Counted from the first letter of the stretch, positions 35,517-49,086 are shown. The stretch: 64,000 nt of DNA from Juglans regia (GCF_001411555.2 NC_049909.1:3829875-3893874), one strand, 5' to 3'. Numbers and translations are program-made. The notes: generated by a model not told the origin, from the sequence alone.

Positions 35517-36797
35517 ATGGAAGAGGAGATTTCTCATCTTTGTAAGGGCCTCAAGCTTACGGAAGAGGAACAGCAAGAATACTACTTAACGGAGGAGGAA
35601 TTTACGCTTTCTCAGGATATTAGCAACTCGTGCCTTGTTGCACTGGTAGTTGCAGACAAAGAAGTGAATAAAGGAGCATTCAAAGCAACTATGACTAGGC
35701 TATGGAATGGTGAAGGTGGGATTTCTTTCAAAGATTTATGAAGAAACAAGTTCCTTCTCGAGTTTCATAACCCCACCGTGAGAAACAGGGTGTTAACTGG
35801 TCGACCTTGGTCTTTCGACTGAAACTTAATCTGTATTCAAGAGTGTGTAAAGGCAGGCTAGCCTTAAAAGATATCGAGTTTTCTCTGGAACCATTTTGGC
35901 TCCAGCTCCATGATCTCCCATTTGCTGCGATGAACAAAAGTACGGGTGAGAAGCTCGGGACCAGTGCAGGTAAGGTCATCATGGTGGATGTTGATGAAAA
36001 AGGAAGAGCATGAGGGGGAGTCCTACGTGTGAAGGTGATGATTGACCTCTCTAAACCTTTGACAAGGGGTTGTGTTATTAATGTAGGAGATGCACGTTCC
36101 TGGATACCTTTCAAATACGAAAGACTACCTTCATTTTGCTACCACTATGGTATAGTTTTGCACACACAGCTCAAATGTTCAAGAGGGGATCCATCTCAAA
36201 AGCTCAAATCACTACAAAACACATTCTAGCAGTCTAGAGGGGAAGACCACAGGCAGGCCAGCTCCGATGATCAAGAGTCTGATTTTGGCGGGAATAATTT
36301 ATCTCAAAAGTCAGCTGACTTCTCGCCAATAGTCCTGTGTGATCCTGTACAACCAGACTCTACATTGGAAAAGGAAAGGGGAGGGTGCAAGGGGTCAGTT
36401 GTCAACAATAAAAAAAAAACAACCCCCAACTTGTCTTGAGGGGTCACCAGTTGAAGATGTCAGGACCTCACTTTCCAGTAGGCAGTCATACTCGATGTTT
36501 ATGGATACTAATATTGCCCTCATAGCATACACTTACCAAGTAAGTCCTTCTCTTCTGTACTCCTAGTTAGACCAAAAGTTACAAACAAAATCTCCCTTTT
36601 TGTCAAACTGGAAAAGAAGAGCTCGTGGAAAGACAGCCTTGAATGCTGTGTCAAGCTTGTCCAACCCCTATGTTGGAAATGCAACCACCAAAAAGAAAAA
36701 AAGAATCAATGGCTCGACAGTTAAACCCACGAGATCTTCAAAAAGACTCAAACACACTTTGGCAGTGGCTGTTCAACAGCACTGCCCATCTCCATGA
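35517..36797 (+). pseudogene. LINE ORF1, copy 2
   Basis: Unlike copy 1, the N-terminal 74 codons (35517-35741) are in one frame, because the A missing from copy 1 near 14960 is present. It ends FKDL and a stop at 35739, then continues through the same GRPWSFD, PFWLQLHDLPF and FCYHYG stretches with shared stops. The terminal TGA at 36795-36797 overlaps the ORF2 ATG at 36794. Confidence 0.78.
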
Positions 36798-39700
36798 TCA
36801 CCTTATGCTGGAACTGCCGAGGGCTTGGGAACCCTCAGACAGTTAGAGAACTCCACCTTTTGGTGAGAGTTAAGTCCCCATCACTAGTTTTTTTAATAGA
36901 AACAAAATGTAAAAGAGAAAAAATGGAGTTCATAAGAAACAAGCTAGGATTTGAGTGCAGTTTCATAGTGGATTGCATAGGTCGAAGTGGTGGCCTAGCT
37001 TTTTTCTAGAAGCAAGAAACATCTGCCAATCTGTTGTCTTATTCCCTTAGCCATATATCTCTCCAAGTTCAAATGGAAAATGCAGGAAAATCTTTCATTA
37101 TCACTGGCTTTTATGGTCAATCTATTACTACAAAAAGAAAAGAAAGTTGGAACCTTCTAAGACTATTAAAAGTGAACCCAGATACTCCCTAGCTGTGCAT
37201 GGGAGACTTTAATGAACTTACTTCTCATGGTGAAAAAAGAGGTGGTCCTCCCAGACCTTTTAATCAGATGGAAGTATTCAGACAGACCCTTGCCTATTGT
37301 GGACTTGGTGATCTGGGCTTTGAGGGCTCCCTTTTTACCTGGTGCAATAATCGTGAGGGTCCTAACTTCACAAGAGAAAGATTGGATAGGGGACTAGCAA
37401 ACTGTGCATGGCAGGACCTTTTTGACTCTAATTCAGTTTCCATCCTCCCTACCATTTGTTCGGATCACAACCCTCTTCTCATATCAAGTTCTTCATTTAC
37501 TCCCTCTTTTATTAGAAACAAAAGAGTTTTTAGATATGAAACTTCGTGGGCCAAACAGGAGGGTTGTGAGTTTGTGATCAAAAGGGCTTGGCAAGGCTCA
37601 CTACAATTGGGTTCCAAGGCAGATGTCACTAGAAGGGGACTTGAGAGATGCAAATTCCAATTGAGAGAGTGGTATAATTTAACTAGAAATTCTCATCAAC
37701 AAGTCCTAAATACCAAAACTGAACTGTTAAGATCTTTGCAAGCTTCCAACTCTGGGTTGGAGAATGACCAGATTCGAATTGTACAGAAGGAATTGGATGT
37801 GTCTTTAGAGGCAATGGACCTTAAGTGGAGGCAAAGAGCCAAACAGAGATGGCTCAAAGATGGTGATAGGAACACCAAATTTTTTCACAAATGTGCATCG
37901 ATTAGAAAACAGAAAAATTTCATACAGAAACTCCAAACTGATCTAGGACAGACCTTGACAAATCCAGATGATATTGGGAGTGAATTCCAATCAGCTTTTA
38001 GAGATCTCTTTACTACCTCCAACCCTACAGCTCCTGATTCTCTATTGGAAAACTTCAGACCAACGGTCACGCAAGAGATGAATTCGTCCCTAACAAAAGG
38101 TTACTCTAGAGAGGAGATTGAGCTAGCCATCTTTCATATGAATCCTCTGGGTTCCCCAAGACCAGATGGATTCCAAGTTTTTTTCTTCCAAAACCACTGG
38201 CAAACTATTGGTGATGATGTGGTTGCTGCTGCTCTAGAATTCCTTAATACCAAGTCAAATTTCCAATCAATCAACCACACTTTTATCACCCTTATCCCTA
38301 AGAAGAAATTCCCTTTGCTTGTTTCAGACTATAGGCCCATAAGCCTTTGCAATGTTTTCTACAAACTCATTGTAAAGGTTATGGCAAATCGTCTTAAATC
38401 CATTCTGCCTATTCTAATCTCAGACACCCAAAGTGCGTTTGTTCCAGGAAGGATGATATCTAATAACACAATTGTAGCATATGAACTAATGCACTCAATG
38501 CAGAACAGAAGGAAGAATCACAAAGAAGGTTTTATGGCACTCAAGCTAGATATGAGCAAGGCATATGATAAGCTAGAGTAGTCTTTTGTGTAGCATGTGC
38601 TTCAAAGGATGGGGTTTGATAAGGAGTGGATTGAGCTGGTTATGCAGTGCATTAGTACGATTTCTTATTCTATTCTTCTTAATGGTTCACCTCAATCTTC
38701 CTTCAAGCCTTCGAGGGGTATTCGTCAAGGAGATCCACTCTCACCCTACCTGTTCATTTTATGCTCAGAAGTTTTCACTTATGCACTGAATCAATCTGAA
38801 CAAAAGGGCTTAATATCTAGCTTCCCATTTACTAGAGGCTATCTGTCTGTTAACCACCTCTTTTTTGCAGATGATAGTCTGGTTTTTTGTAAAGCACAGT
38901 TGCAGGAATGGAACAGGCTACATAACATCATCTCTTTGTATGAATCAGCTTCAGGTCAAAGGCTAAACCTTGAGAAGTCTTCAATCTTTTTTAGTAAGAA
39001 CACAAGGCAAGAGACCCAAAATTCTATACTGTCTACTGTTGGAATTAAAGCCTCGGGGCCTTTTGAAAGATACTCGGGCTTGCCTTCTTACATAGGAAGG
39101 AGTAAATCAAGGGCCTTCTTTCCAATCCTTGACAGAATCAAAGCTCAAATGAGCAGCTGGAAAACTAACCTGCTTTCCCCAGCAGGTAAAGAAGTCTTAC
39201 TGAAATTAGTCATTCAATCCATACCCACATATTGCATGGGCATTTTTCTAATTCCAAAAGGCATATTGAGGAACATTAATAAACTAATGCAGTCCTTTTG
39301 GTGGGGCATTAAAAACCAGAATTCTAAGATGCATTGGCTAAAATGAAAAAGTCTTGGAAAAGGCAAACAAGTTGGGGGTTTGGGGTTTTGAGATTTTGAA
39401 GACTTCAATAATGCTCTTTTAGCTAAGCAAGGGTGGAGGATCATCACTAATACTCAATCACTGGCCTCTCGAGTTCTAAAAGCTAAATATTTTCCATCAA
39501 CTGACTTCTCCTCAGCTAGAGTTAGAAGGGGTGACTCCTTTGTGTGGAAGAGTATCACAGCAGGTAGACAATTACTCTATGAGGGCCTTATATGGAAGAT
39601 TGGTAATGGAAACAAAGTGAAAATCTGGTTAGATAGATGGCTGCCTATTCCAACATCTTACAAGTCTCAGTCTCCTCCCAAGGTACTTAGTCCTGAAGCT

Positions 39701-42700
39701 ACTGTTAACTCTCTCATTGACCAAGATACTCACTCGTGGAACCTGCATCTTGTTCAAAATGTTTTCACTCCTGAAAAGGCTGCTATTATTTCTAGAATTC
39801 ATGTTAGTCCATGCAACAGCAATGACAAGCAAGTTTGGAGGTGCACTAAGAACGGGATCTTCACAGTTAAATCAGCTTACCATCTCTAAGTTTCTATGAA
39901 TGATCTCAGTAAGGGACACGCATTAGACACTTCCAAACATGAGGTCCTTTGGAATCTACTATGGAAGCTTAAAGTGCCTAATAAAATAAAAATGTTTCTC
40001 TGGAGATCAGCTAAGGAAATCCTTCCCACCAAAGTTAACTTGCACAAAAGGAAGATCATTGACTCACCATTGTGTCCCATATGTTTACTTCATCTAGAAA
40101 CCGTATCCCATGTTCTATGGATGTGTAAAGCAGCTCAGGATGTTTGGAGTATTAGCTCAAGAAGAATACAGAAAAGTAAGACTGAGGAGGCACCTTTTTA
40201 TGATTTACTTTCAGAGCTTCTATCCACACTTCCTCTAGAGGAACATACAAAATTAGCTCTCACAGCTAAGGAACTTTGGTTCAGAAGGAACAAGTTCATT
40301 TTTGAATCCAAATTCACCTCACCTCAACAGGTCTTAAAACTGGTCTCCACTAGCATTACAGACTTGGAAGAGCTTGAAAAACCCAGCAGAAGACATCTCC
40401 TCAGATTCAACGTACAGCCAGGTGGTGCAAGCCTCCAAACAATTTCTACAAATTAAACTGGGACGCAGCCATTGACAAGGCTAATTGCAGGGTGGGCATC
40501 GGGGTGTCAATTAGAGATTGGTTGGGTCTAGTGACAGCAACTCTCAGAAGCCCTTGTAACTCCTTTCCTGATCCACTCTTGGGAGAAGCATTAGCTACCT
40601 TGCGAGCAGTACAGTTTGGTATTGAACTTGGTCTGAAATACGTCATTTTCGAAGGGGACTCAAACAAGTGGTACATGGCATAAATGGCACAGCTGAAGAT
40701 TGGAGCATGGTGGGGTTTGATTAATCAAGATATCAAGAAACTTTGAGGCACTTACCTTTCTTGGTGTGACGCCCCCAAATTCCGCTTGGGATCGGACGGA
40801 CATTTGAAGCGTCGAGACATGCAACACAAGGTTACCTGCCCCCGTTCAAGACATATAAGATGCAATATTCCTAACATGCATATAGCATTATGCAATATTC
40901 GCAGCGGACAAATTTTTTTTTCTTCAGCAATACTATGCACCAAACTGAAATATCCCAAATACTTAAAACATTCTTCATACATAATGACATACTCAAAAAC
41001 TGATATCACAACACTAGTCCGAAATGGTTGTGATCAAAAGAGTGATGGAGATTGAACTCCACAAATACAAGTAGTAATCTGAGGTAACTACTGTACTACC
41101 ATCTACATCGCACGTCGCTTAGTCGACCGTTTCCAGTTGGTCGATTCCCGGTTCTCCTTCAGATCCTGTAAAAATCTACCATTCGGGGGAATGGTAGTTG
41201 GGACTACCACAGTGAGATTTGATTACAAATCTCAGCAAGTTAACAGGAAACTTCCACACAGGTTAATGATGCATGCATGGCAGTAAAAGCATGAATGCAT
41301 AATCAAATCATAAGTAATCATAGCATAACTTGACATACAACATAACATAACTGGCATAACTTAAACTGAAACTGAAGCTTAGCATGAACGTGACTTGAAA
41401 CATAACATGAATGTGAGCTTGGAACATAACATGGACTTGAAACATAGCATGAACGTGAACATGCATAATTTGAACTTGAACTTGAGCATGACATAACATA
41501 AATGTGAACTTGGAACATAACGTAAACGTGAACATAACATAACATGAACTTGGAACATAACGGGAACGTGAACATAACATAACATGAACTTGAAACATAT
41601 TCTTGTCTCATGGGATTACCATGATTGCGTGAACGTAAACTTGAACGTAACATAACGTGAAACATGACTTGAACTTGGAATCTTATTCAATAGTCTTAAT
41701 CATTAACATGACCATATGGGTGCTACACAGGTCCCCTTGAGCCGTGTGTCCCTGCCGATTACCGCATCACATCACAGGTTTCTATACCAGCTGTGAGTGC
41801 GTTAATACGTACTCCACAGTTGTTGTGGCCCCACGTATTCTACGTGTCACAATTGCTGTGTCTCACGTAGTGTATGCTCCACAGTTGTTGTGGCCCCATA
41901 CTTCATGCTCCACAGTTGTTGTGGCCCCATGACTTATCTGTTTGTGCCACACTTGCTGTGGACACACGTAACATAATGTGTGGCACCATCGGCGTTAGTG
42001 CCTGGCGCGCTCCGGTGACCAGCTAATTAGGCCCCATTCGCAACCTGTTGACTGTACTTCGTCAACCCAGGGAATTTCACACCTATTTAGACACTCCAGC
42101 GTGAACAAAGGAGTTCCACTAGGATATTACCCCATCCTAGCGCTTAGGGTCGTGATTGACATGAATGACTTAACTGCAGACATGACATTTCGTAACGTGA
42201 CGTAACATGAACGTGACATAAACTTGACGTAAAAACGTGACATGAACGTAGGACGACAGACATGACATACTTCGAGACATAAATGTAACAGAGAACATTT
42301 CATAACATGTCATACATGTAACATGCAACATTTCGTAACATGGCATACCATATAACAGACAACATTTCTTAACATGGCGTAACATGTGACAATGAATATT
42401 ACATGACAAGAAATACATGTAACAGATGGCATACTTAACTTAACATGACATACTTGCAATGTATAGCATGTATAGCAATACGTGACAGAATATCTTGTGT
42501 AACAGATGAATAATTCATGACAGAATAAATTCTGTGTAATAGATAAATATGAAATGACTTGGCATGGCACATATGATAACATGCATACATACAATTTAGT
42601 TCCCTTACTTATCACACATACACATTAAATTGATAGTAAGTTAAAAGCTAACTTACCTCGATCTTCGCGCTTCGAGGCAAAACTCAAGTGCGATCACGGG

Positions 42701-45317
42701 AAACTGAAAGTAGTGATTTCTAAAAATTAGAACTTAATCACTGACAATTAGGAATATGGAAAAAATATCAACTTAGAGTAAAATTACCATTTTACCCTCT
42801 ACATGTGGGAAAATGACCATTTTACCCCTAACATAAGGATTTTGCATCCTAACTCCATAAATCACCAAAATTTACATACCTTATGTAAATTTTGTCCTAA
42901 GCTCAAAAATCAATTCAGAAAAATTTAAAACTAAACACAACCATCAAAACTCTATATGGCCGAAGCTTACAAGGCTATTTCCTTTGCTTTTTGTTGTAAT
43001 TCTTTCAAATCTCAAAACTCATGATTAAACCAAAATTTTTCTTCTACCACACTCATAACATATTCTTAAGAACAATCATGTTTTGAATCATGAACAAAAG
43101 TCATCAAAATCACTAAAACCATACTTGAAACTTTTTGGTTTCTCTTCAAAGTTCAAAACAGAATTTTGTTTCTAACTTGTTTTGATCAACCTCTTGATCC
43201 ATGACTTATAAAGAAGTGATCTTCAAACCAAAACATCACATGGTTCAAAAGGTGTCCTAAAACAGATCCAAGCTTCAAACTCAAGATCACATGGGTAAAC
43301 ATCAACCAAAACATAAATTTAGCCAAGAACATCATCACTTTGGCCTAACCGAATATCTCCTTCCATAAAATTTCATATGTTCGAAACTAACATCAAATAT
43401 CTTCAAAATAACATTCTAACATGTATATAAGATGCTTAGGATCTTCCAATAAAAATATCAAAGCCATTGGAATAAGATTAAACCATAAAAGATTTAAACT
43501 TTCTCAAAACAGAAACTGTTTTTCCTCTTCCAGTTTCTAAGTTTCTAGACCTAAGAAAATATTTCACCAAAACTTTTAATCATGCAACAAATCCTCAACC
43601 AATAATCATATACACATGTTAACAGTACTCCATAAAAATTTCGGACCAAGATCTATTCATTAGCTTGGTCAAAAACTCCAAAATATAACACACTCTCCAG
43701 TTTATCGCCCAGAATGACCTTTCCGGGGTCTAAACAACTTTTGACCAATCAAATGATCTCCAAATGGAACGAATAAGTTATCCACGTAAACTAGACTCCA
43801 AAAGAAAGAACTTTCATGAAGGAATCTTGGCGAGAAAACACTTACAAAATCTTCGAAATAGGCGTTCAAAAGAGGTATGAAAAACTGTCCGAGAGTGTCT
43901 TTTGTGTTCTATGAAGGAAAAGTGTAAAGGAGAGCTGCTTTTCGTGGGAAGTGGACTGAAGAGCTTCTTACACAAGCTATGTAAAGTGATAGGACTGAAT
44001 GAATGGTTGAGTGTTGGCCTTTTCTTCTCATAAAAATCAGACCAAGATCTTTTCTCAAGGTGGAGTGTGAGAGTGAAAGAGTGAGGTGGCCCTTTTGCTT
44101 TGTCTTTCTAGAACCTTCTAGGACCTTCTTGTACAGATCTGGCCAGCCAAGTGGGGGTGCAAAACTTAGCCATGAAGCAATCCTATGGTGACCAAATTCG
44201 TGGGCCTTAAAGGGCCTAAACCGAATGGGCCTAAAATTTGGGGTTTAAAGAGGGTTTGGGTTGCTATCAAGCCCAAATCCAATATCACTTGGTCCAATCA
44301 ATTTTTCAAGGTTAACAAGGTTGGATAATGATGTTCTAACACAAATTTGAAGGATTAATAGCATGTGGAAGTGATTTAATCAAGTGATTAAACACAATAC
44401 TAGAAATCGGATTAGAAAGGGTTTAGAGGCCAACTTTAGGGTTTTGGGGAAACCGTTTAGGGTTTCGATTTCAACAAAGCTTTTGGGCTTTCAATTGGAT
44501 TCCCACCATTTAGGGTTTCACTAGGATTGAAAACCTCTTTGATCTGGCACAATTTGGTTCAGCAGATGAAACAAGGTTTTGCTTAAGTGGCATAATCTCA
44601 CACCTTGATTCCTTCAAATCCAACAAACATCCCTCATGGTGCCAAGTGTCTAATATTATTCACTAAGTGTGGCTAAGATCTTGCCAAGTGTTCAAATAAA
44701 ACTTCTCTAATCCAATTTGGACATTCCACACTGTGATTTCGAAACACTGCAATTGGTGCGCTTACCGAGGTTACTATTCACTTCGAAAAAGTGAATCATA
44801 AACTTAACACTAAAAATTCCTAAATATTCATATTAACCTACAGTGAAAATATTATACCGAAATTCAACCTCGAAGTGCCCCTAAAAATAATTTCACAATT
44901 CTCAACAGACGTTTCGTCCGAAATTATGAAAATAGGCTATTGTGCCATAAAATCCTAAATAATCCACCGAGTCTAATGGCGTAGACCATAATGCATTCTG
45001 ACACTTCTAACCACCTCAAATAAATAAAACTCATATTTCTAGCAGCATAGTGAGTGATAACACTGACTATGTTGACAGACTAAAACCTATGCAATAGGTC
45101 GATTCGTAAAAACTTATGGGGTTTTCACGAGAGTCCTAAAGTCAAAAGAAATTCCGCCAATGAATTTCTAGCGGGCTGTTACACTTGGTCTGTTTGCCAT
45201 GTTCCTAGACAAGCCAACACAGTGGCACATTGTTTGGCAAAAAGTTCTCTAGATTTATCTGAGGACTCAATTCATGTAGAGAATTATCCTCAATGTATTC
45301 ACAGTTATCTCCCTTGA
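36794..45317 (+). pseudogene. LINE ORF2, copy 2, split by solo LTR
   Basis: Same domain series as copy 1: endonuclease from 36794, reverse transcriptase at about 38290-38900, the zinc segment near 40070 and RNase H from about 40450, with the last part after the insertion (45189-45317). It has its own stop at 37007-37009 (TAG where copy 1 has TGG) and lacks the copy-1 stop at 18402, so 38597-39346 is open for 249 codons. The catalytic FFADDSLVF is kept. The different stops show independent decay of the two copies. Confidence 0.9.
40765..45183 (-). mobile_element. Solo LTR of the gag-only family, 4419 bp
   Basis: Plus strand starts TGTGACGCCCCC and ends GGGCTGTTACA, the reverse complement of the borders of the 22457-27063 LTR. 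It is flanked by the perfect duplication CTTGG (40760-40764 and 45184-45188). Copy 1 shows the uninterrupted CTTGG at about 20154-20158. It has no internal domain. Frames inside it (42310-42615, 44003-44191 and others) are LTR chance frames. Confidence 0.95.
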
Positions 45318-45360
45318 GATTTTAATATGAAGTAGCTTTTCTCTCAAAAAAAAAAAAAAA

Positions 45361-46308
45361 AACTCATAACCTACTATCAGATTACTGTGTATGTATGTTG
45401 GTAGGGGAACTATTGGTTATTTATTTATGTTATCATATATGCCATGACATGTCACTACATGTTTATCTGTTACACATATTATATTTTGTCATGAAATATT
45501 TATTTGTTGCACATATTATATTTTGTCATCAAATAATTATCTGTTACACATTATGCCATGTCACGTAATGTTATCTGTTACATGTTATGTTATGTCACAT
45601 AATGTTATCTGTTACATGTTATGCCATGTCACGTAATATTGTATGTTACATGTTATGTCATGTTACATATTGTTTGTCTATTTCATGTTACGCCAAGTCA
45701 TTCATCTCACTTACATGTCATGTTACGTTACTTCAGTCTATTTGTCTTTTTGTTCATGTCACGTTATGTCTCGAGTTTGAAGTATGTCTCCAAAAGACTA
45801 TTTTTCAAGTCTAGTCATGTTACGTCCACGTACATTTAAGTTATTGTTCAGTTCGTTGTTATTCTGAAATATTGTGGTAACCCTATGAGACAAGACTAGT
45901 ACTATTATGGTAACCCCATGAGACAAGATTATTCTATTATGTTAACCCCATGAGACAAGATTATATTATTATGGTAACCCTATGAGACAAGACTACTGTA
46001 TCATTATGGTAATCTCTTGAAATAAGAATATCATTATGATAACACCATGAGATAAGAACATCGCGGTAACTCCATGAGACAAGAATACATTTCAAATTCA
46101 TGTTATTTCACCTTAAGTTCATGTCCAAGTCAGTTCACGTTAGTTCATGTCATGTCAAGTCAAGTCTCAGTTCAGTTCATGTCAAGTTTCATGTTCAGTT
46201 TCAAGCTCAGTTTCACATCACGTTTATTTCATGTTCAATTCATATTTCAGTTCACGTTAAGTTTATGTCTAAGTCAGTTCACGTTAGTTCATGTCATGTC
46301 AAGTCGTT
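45361..46308 (+). mobile_element. Forward LTR block second part, copy 2
   Basis: Second copy of 20330-21277, including the seven-unit repeat of about 32 bp at 45874-46089 and the CATGTTA-type tract. Confidence 0.75.
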
Positions 46309-46715
46309 GCCTTCAGACGATCTTTTGCCTCATCTCTTGATCCTAGCACATGATCTACCATTCGGGTGGAATAGTAGTTGAGATTACCATTATGAGATTT
46401 GATTACAAATCTCAGCAAGTTAACAGATAACTTAACATAAAGTTTAGAAATGTAGGCATGGCAGTAAAGGCATAAATGCATAATCATAATCATAAATAAG
46501 CATGACGTGACTTGACATATAACATGGGATGAACTAACATGATTTGAACTGACATGAGAAGAATTGGGCTTATGTGAACTAGACATGACATAAAATTGAA
46601 CGAGAACTAAACATGAATTGAACTTAAACTAAACGTGAAATAAACGTGATGTGAAACTGAGCTTGAAACTGTACATGAAATTTGACATGAACTGAAGACC
46701 AGTTCAATTCTATAA
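46309..46715 (-). mobile_element. Reverse LTR fragment third segment, copy 2
   Basis: Second copy of 21278-21684, starting with the right member of the 55-bp direct repeat. Confidence 0.65.
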
Positions 46716-46831
46716 GACCATCACACTACTCAACAACCTATGACTCAAATTGACATAACAACAAAATAAATGGGACCATCACACTACTCAACAACCTATG
46801 ACTCAAATTGACATAACAACAAAATAAATGG
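46716..46831. repeat. 58-bp tandem duplication, copy 2
   Basis: Two identical units, as at 21685-21800. Confidence 0.95.
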
Positions 46832-47487
46832 ATAGAGAGCAAAGTAAAGGTAGACCAACACATTAAATAAATGCTCACCACGAAGACAACACAAGCAACT
46901 TAAACACATTGGACATGTAATAGGTTGTTGTAGTTGTTGGACTACTGTTGGAATGTTTGTGTGATGGTGGTTTGGCCTAGAAGGAGACTAATCGTGGTGG
47001 CAGCTGTTGGTTGCGGACGAAGGCTACAGGCTGCTAGAGGTTTTGTCGTGGTTAAGGAGAACATGAGGGAGAGGGAGAAGAGAGAGCTAGAGGGAGACCA
47101 ATGGGCCAAGGAAGAGGAAGAACAGGGAGGGAGTGAACTTCTATGCGTGTCTTATGGTGGCTGGACGACCATGGAGGTTGTGGCCAACAATGTGCTCATG
47201 GTGGTGTTGGGAGATTGTGGGGTCGCGGCCAAGAGAGAGAAAGAGAGGAATAGAGGGAGTGAGATATGGAGGGGAAGAGAGGGATCGAGAGGAAGGGAGA
47301 GAGAGACGTGATGACAGAGGTCTGAGGTTGTGCATTGACGGCGTAGCGGTTGAGAGCGGTGGCCGGAGCGAGGGAAGGGAGGAAGAGGAGTGCAGGGGCA
47401 CGAGCTAGGAGACGGCGGGAGAGGGGAAAAGAAAAGGAAAGAGAGAATAAAGAATAAAGGGGGAGGGGATTAGGGTTTTGGGCAAAC
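46832..47487. other. Purine-rich unassigned segment, copy 2
   Basis: Second copy of 21801-22456, ending GGGCAAAC. The next base begins sequence not present in copy 1, where the gag-only element sits. Confidence 0.6.
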
Positions 47488-48930
47488 TCATCCTAACCCT
47501 ACATCTGTGGTTGATTTAAATCCAATGGTGGAGATAAATCCAACGAATATAAAAGACGAACAAAAAAATAAAGAGTAGAAAATAATTGGAAGGGAAATAC
47601 ACTAAGTTTAAAACCAAACTTTTTATTCTTGATCCAAAAATAATATTCTTCATCATAAAATAAAATGATGAGTTTTAATAAAAAAAAATTTAGAAGAAAT
47701 AAAATCATCTAAATACGTAGAATTTTTAAAACCAAACCTTTTCTTTGCCCGCCATGGTGAGTGGCAATAGAAATTGCCATCGACGATTTATGGGGTCTCT
47801 CATGGCAAGCCCCATGCCTGCCGATGTCCCTATGCTTCACGACTTTCAATGTGTCGTAGGCCTACCTCTAGTGACAGAAACCATCGTTGGTGGCTTTTGG
47901 CATGGCGAGCATGAACTTGCCCCCCATAGATTGTTGACAAGGTCCTCCTGCTAGCTTTTAGTATGTGCGGAGGCGAGGGAGGGCCGTAAACAATTCCGCC
48001 GTTGTTGTACCTAGCCTGTGCATCGAACAGTGGCCCTCCCTTGGTGAAAAGACGATGGACACCTATGCTCCATCTCTGAGATTCGGGGTTCATGTGGTGA
48101 GGTACACCATGCACTGTTCATGGATAAACTTCTGGAATGTTTGGTGGTGTGGAATCAACCGGAGAGTTCCTGGCATCACTGTCTGGCTGTCTAATTGAGT
48201 GGCTGGACTCAGTCCGTGTTGTGGCAACTTGCATAACGAATGCAATTTTGACAAAATTTAAAACAAAACTTAAAACATTTTTATTATCGTGTTAGGTACA
48301 CAATGCGTTCTATGGATCCATCATTCCTTCGGCTTGGTATCTTCCTTCTTTTCTCTTCTTGTTTCTGACCATGGATCAAGCCACATATCCCAACTTCATC
48401 TATCCATCCGATATAATGTTATTTCTTGGTTCTAATAATAGGCAAGTTTTGTAAAACAAGTTATTAAAAAAAGTTACCATGGTATATACTTGTACAATAA
48501 TATATTATGTCATATACTAATTAGTAATGCATGATATAACATATTCATAATTTATATATATTATAATAATATGTTATACAACTATAACTTATGAGTTGCT
48601 CTGTTATCAATACATATATTAGGACCTACGGAGGACATACTCTGTTGCAAAAAATTAGCGCTAGGATAATACTTCATGAAAAAGGCATCTTAAACATTTA
48701 ATCCAAAGTCATGGGATAGAGGATGGACGATGCCGTGGATGACCAGAAGTAAAACTTGCCAAAGACTAATGCTTCGAAAATTAATATATCGTAATAGATA
48801 AATATGCGGTTCCTACCATCTCATCATTGATGTTGTTCTTAAAAACAGAAAAATTCTCCAACACATTTTTAGTAATCCTCTTAAGTTCTTGGATTAGGAA
48901 GAGCATCAATTCCATCCTCTACATGCATAC
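47488..48930. other. Region between repeat block and CSTF50, no gene recognised
   Basis: AT-rich at 47488-47740 and 48240-48820, with a GC-richer island at 47740-48200 that has 60-95-codon frames on both strands (47745-47954 plus; 47830-48114 minus). I recognise no domain in either and they lack similarity to each other. The part next to 48931 should contain the 3' UTR and polyadenylation region of CSTF50; GTATGC directly after its stop codon could be a 3'-UTR intron donor. Confidence 0.45.
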
Positions 48931-49086
48931 CTACAGAACTTCCTTCCAGAACCGGATAGATCTATCAGTCCCACAGGAAACAAAGGCTGCCTCTGTTGGT
49001 GAGTGCTCAAGCCAGCGGGGTGCCCCAATATGATTGGAAGGCCACCTTGCTACTTTCTCCGCCGTCATAGCATCCCAAATTACAAT
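48931..49086 (-). CDS. CSTF50: CSTF50 final exon (K)
   Basis: Acceptor AG at 49088-49087, then [15 protein letters not shown] and onward to [11 protein letters not shown] and TAG at 48933-48931. It forms 51 residues of the last WD repeat. Confidence 0.93.
   Translation of the reverse strand: MVIWDAMTAEKVARWPSNHIGAPRWLEHSPTEAAFVSCGTDRSIRFWKEVL

Larger units (their letters stand above)
35399..45360 (+). mobile_element. L1-type LINE, copy 2, interrupted by a solo LTR
   Basis: Same LINE as 14798-20329, with the same insertion site. A 4.4-kb solo LTR splits it at 40765. The poly(A) run of about 17 ends at 45360 and is followed by AACTCATAACCTAC (45361-45374). Confidence 0.9.
32574..47487. repeat. 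Near-identical second copy of 11973-22456
   Basis: Base 32574 corresponds to 11973 (offset 20601) and base 47487 to 22456 (offset 25031). The change of offset is explained by the 4419-bp solo LTR plus 5-bp duplication at 40765-45188 and small indels. Differences are few except for a cluster at 15766-15956 versus its partner near 36365-36560. Confidence 0.95.

Noticed and set aside
41744..41932. 62-codon frame with Ser/Thr/Val-rich repeats
   Set aside because: It is the reverse read of the LTR hairpin-core array.
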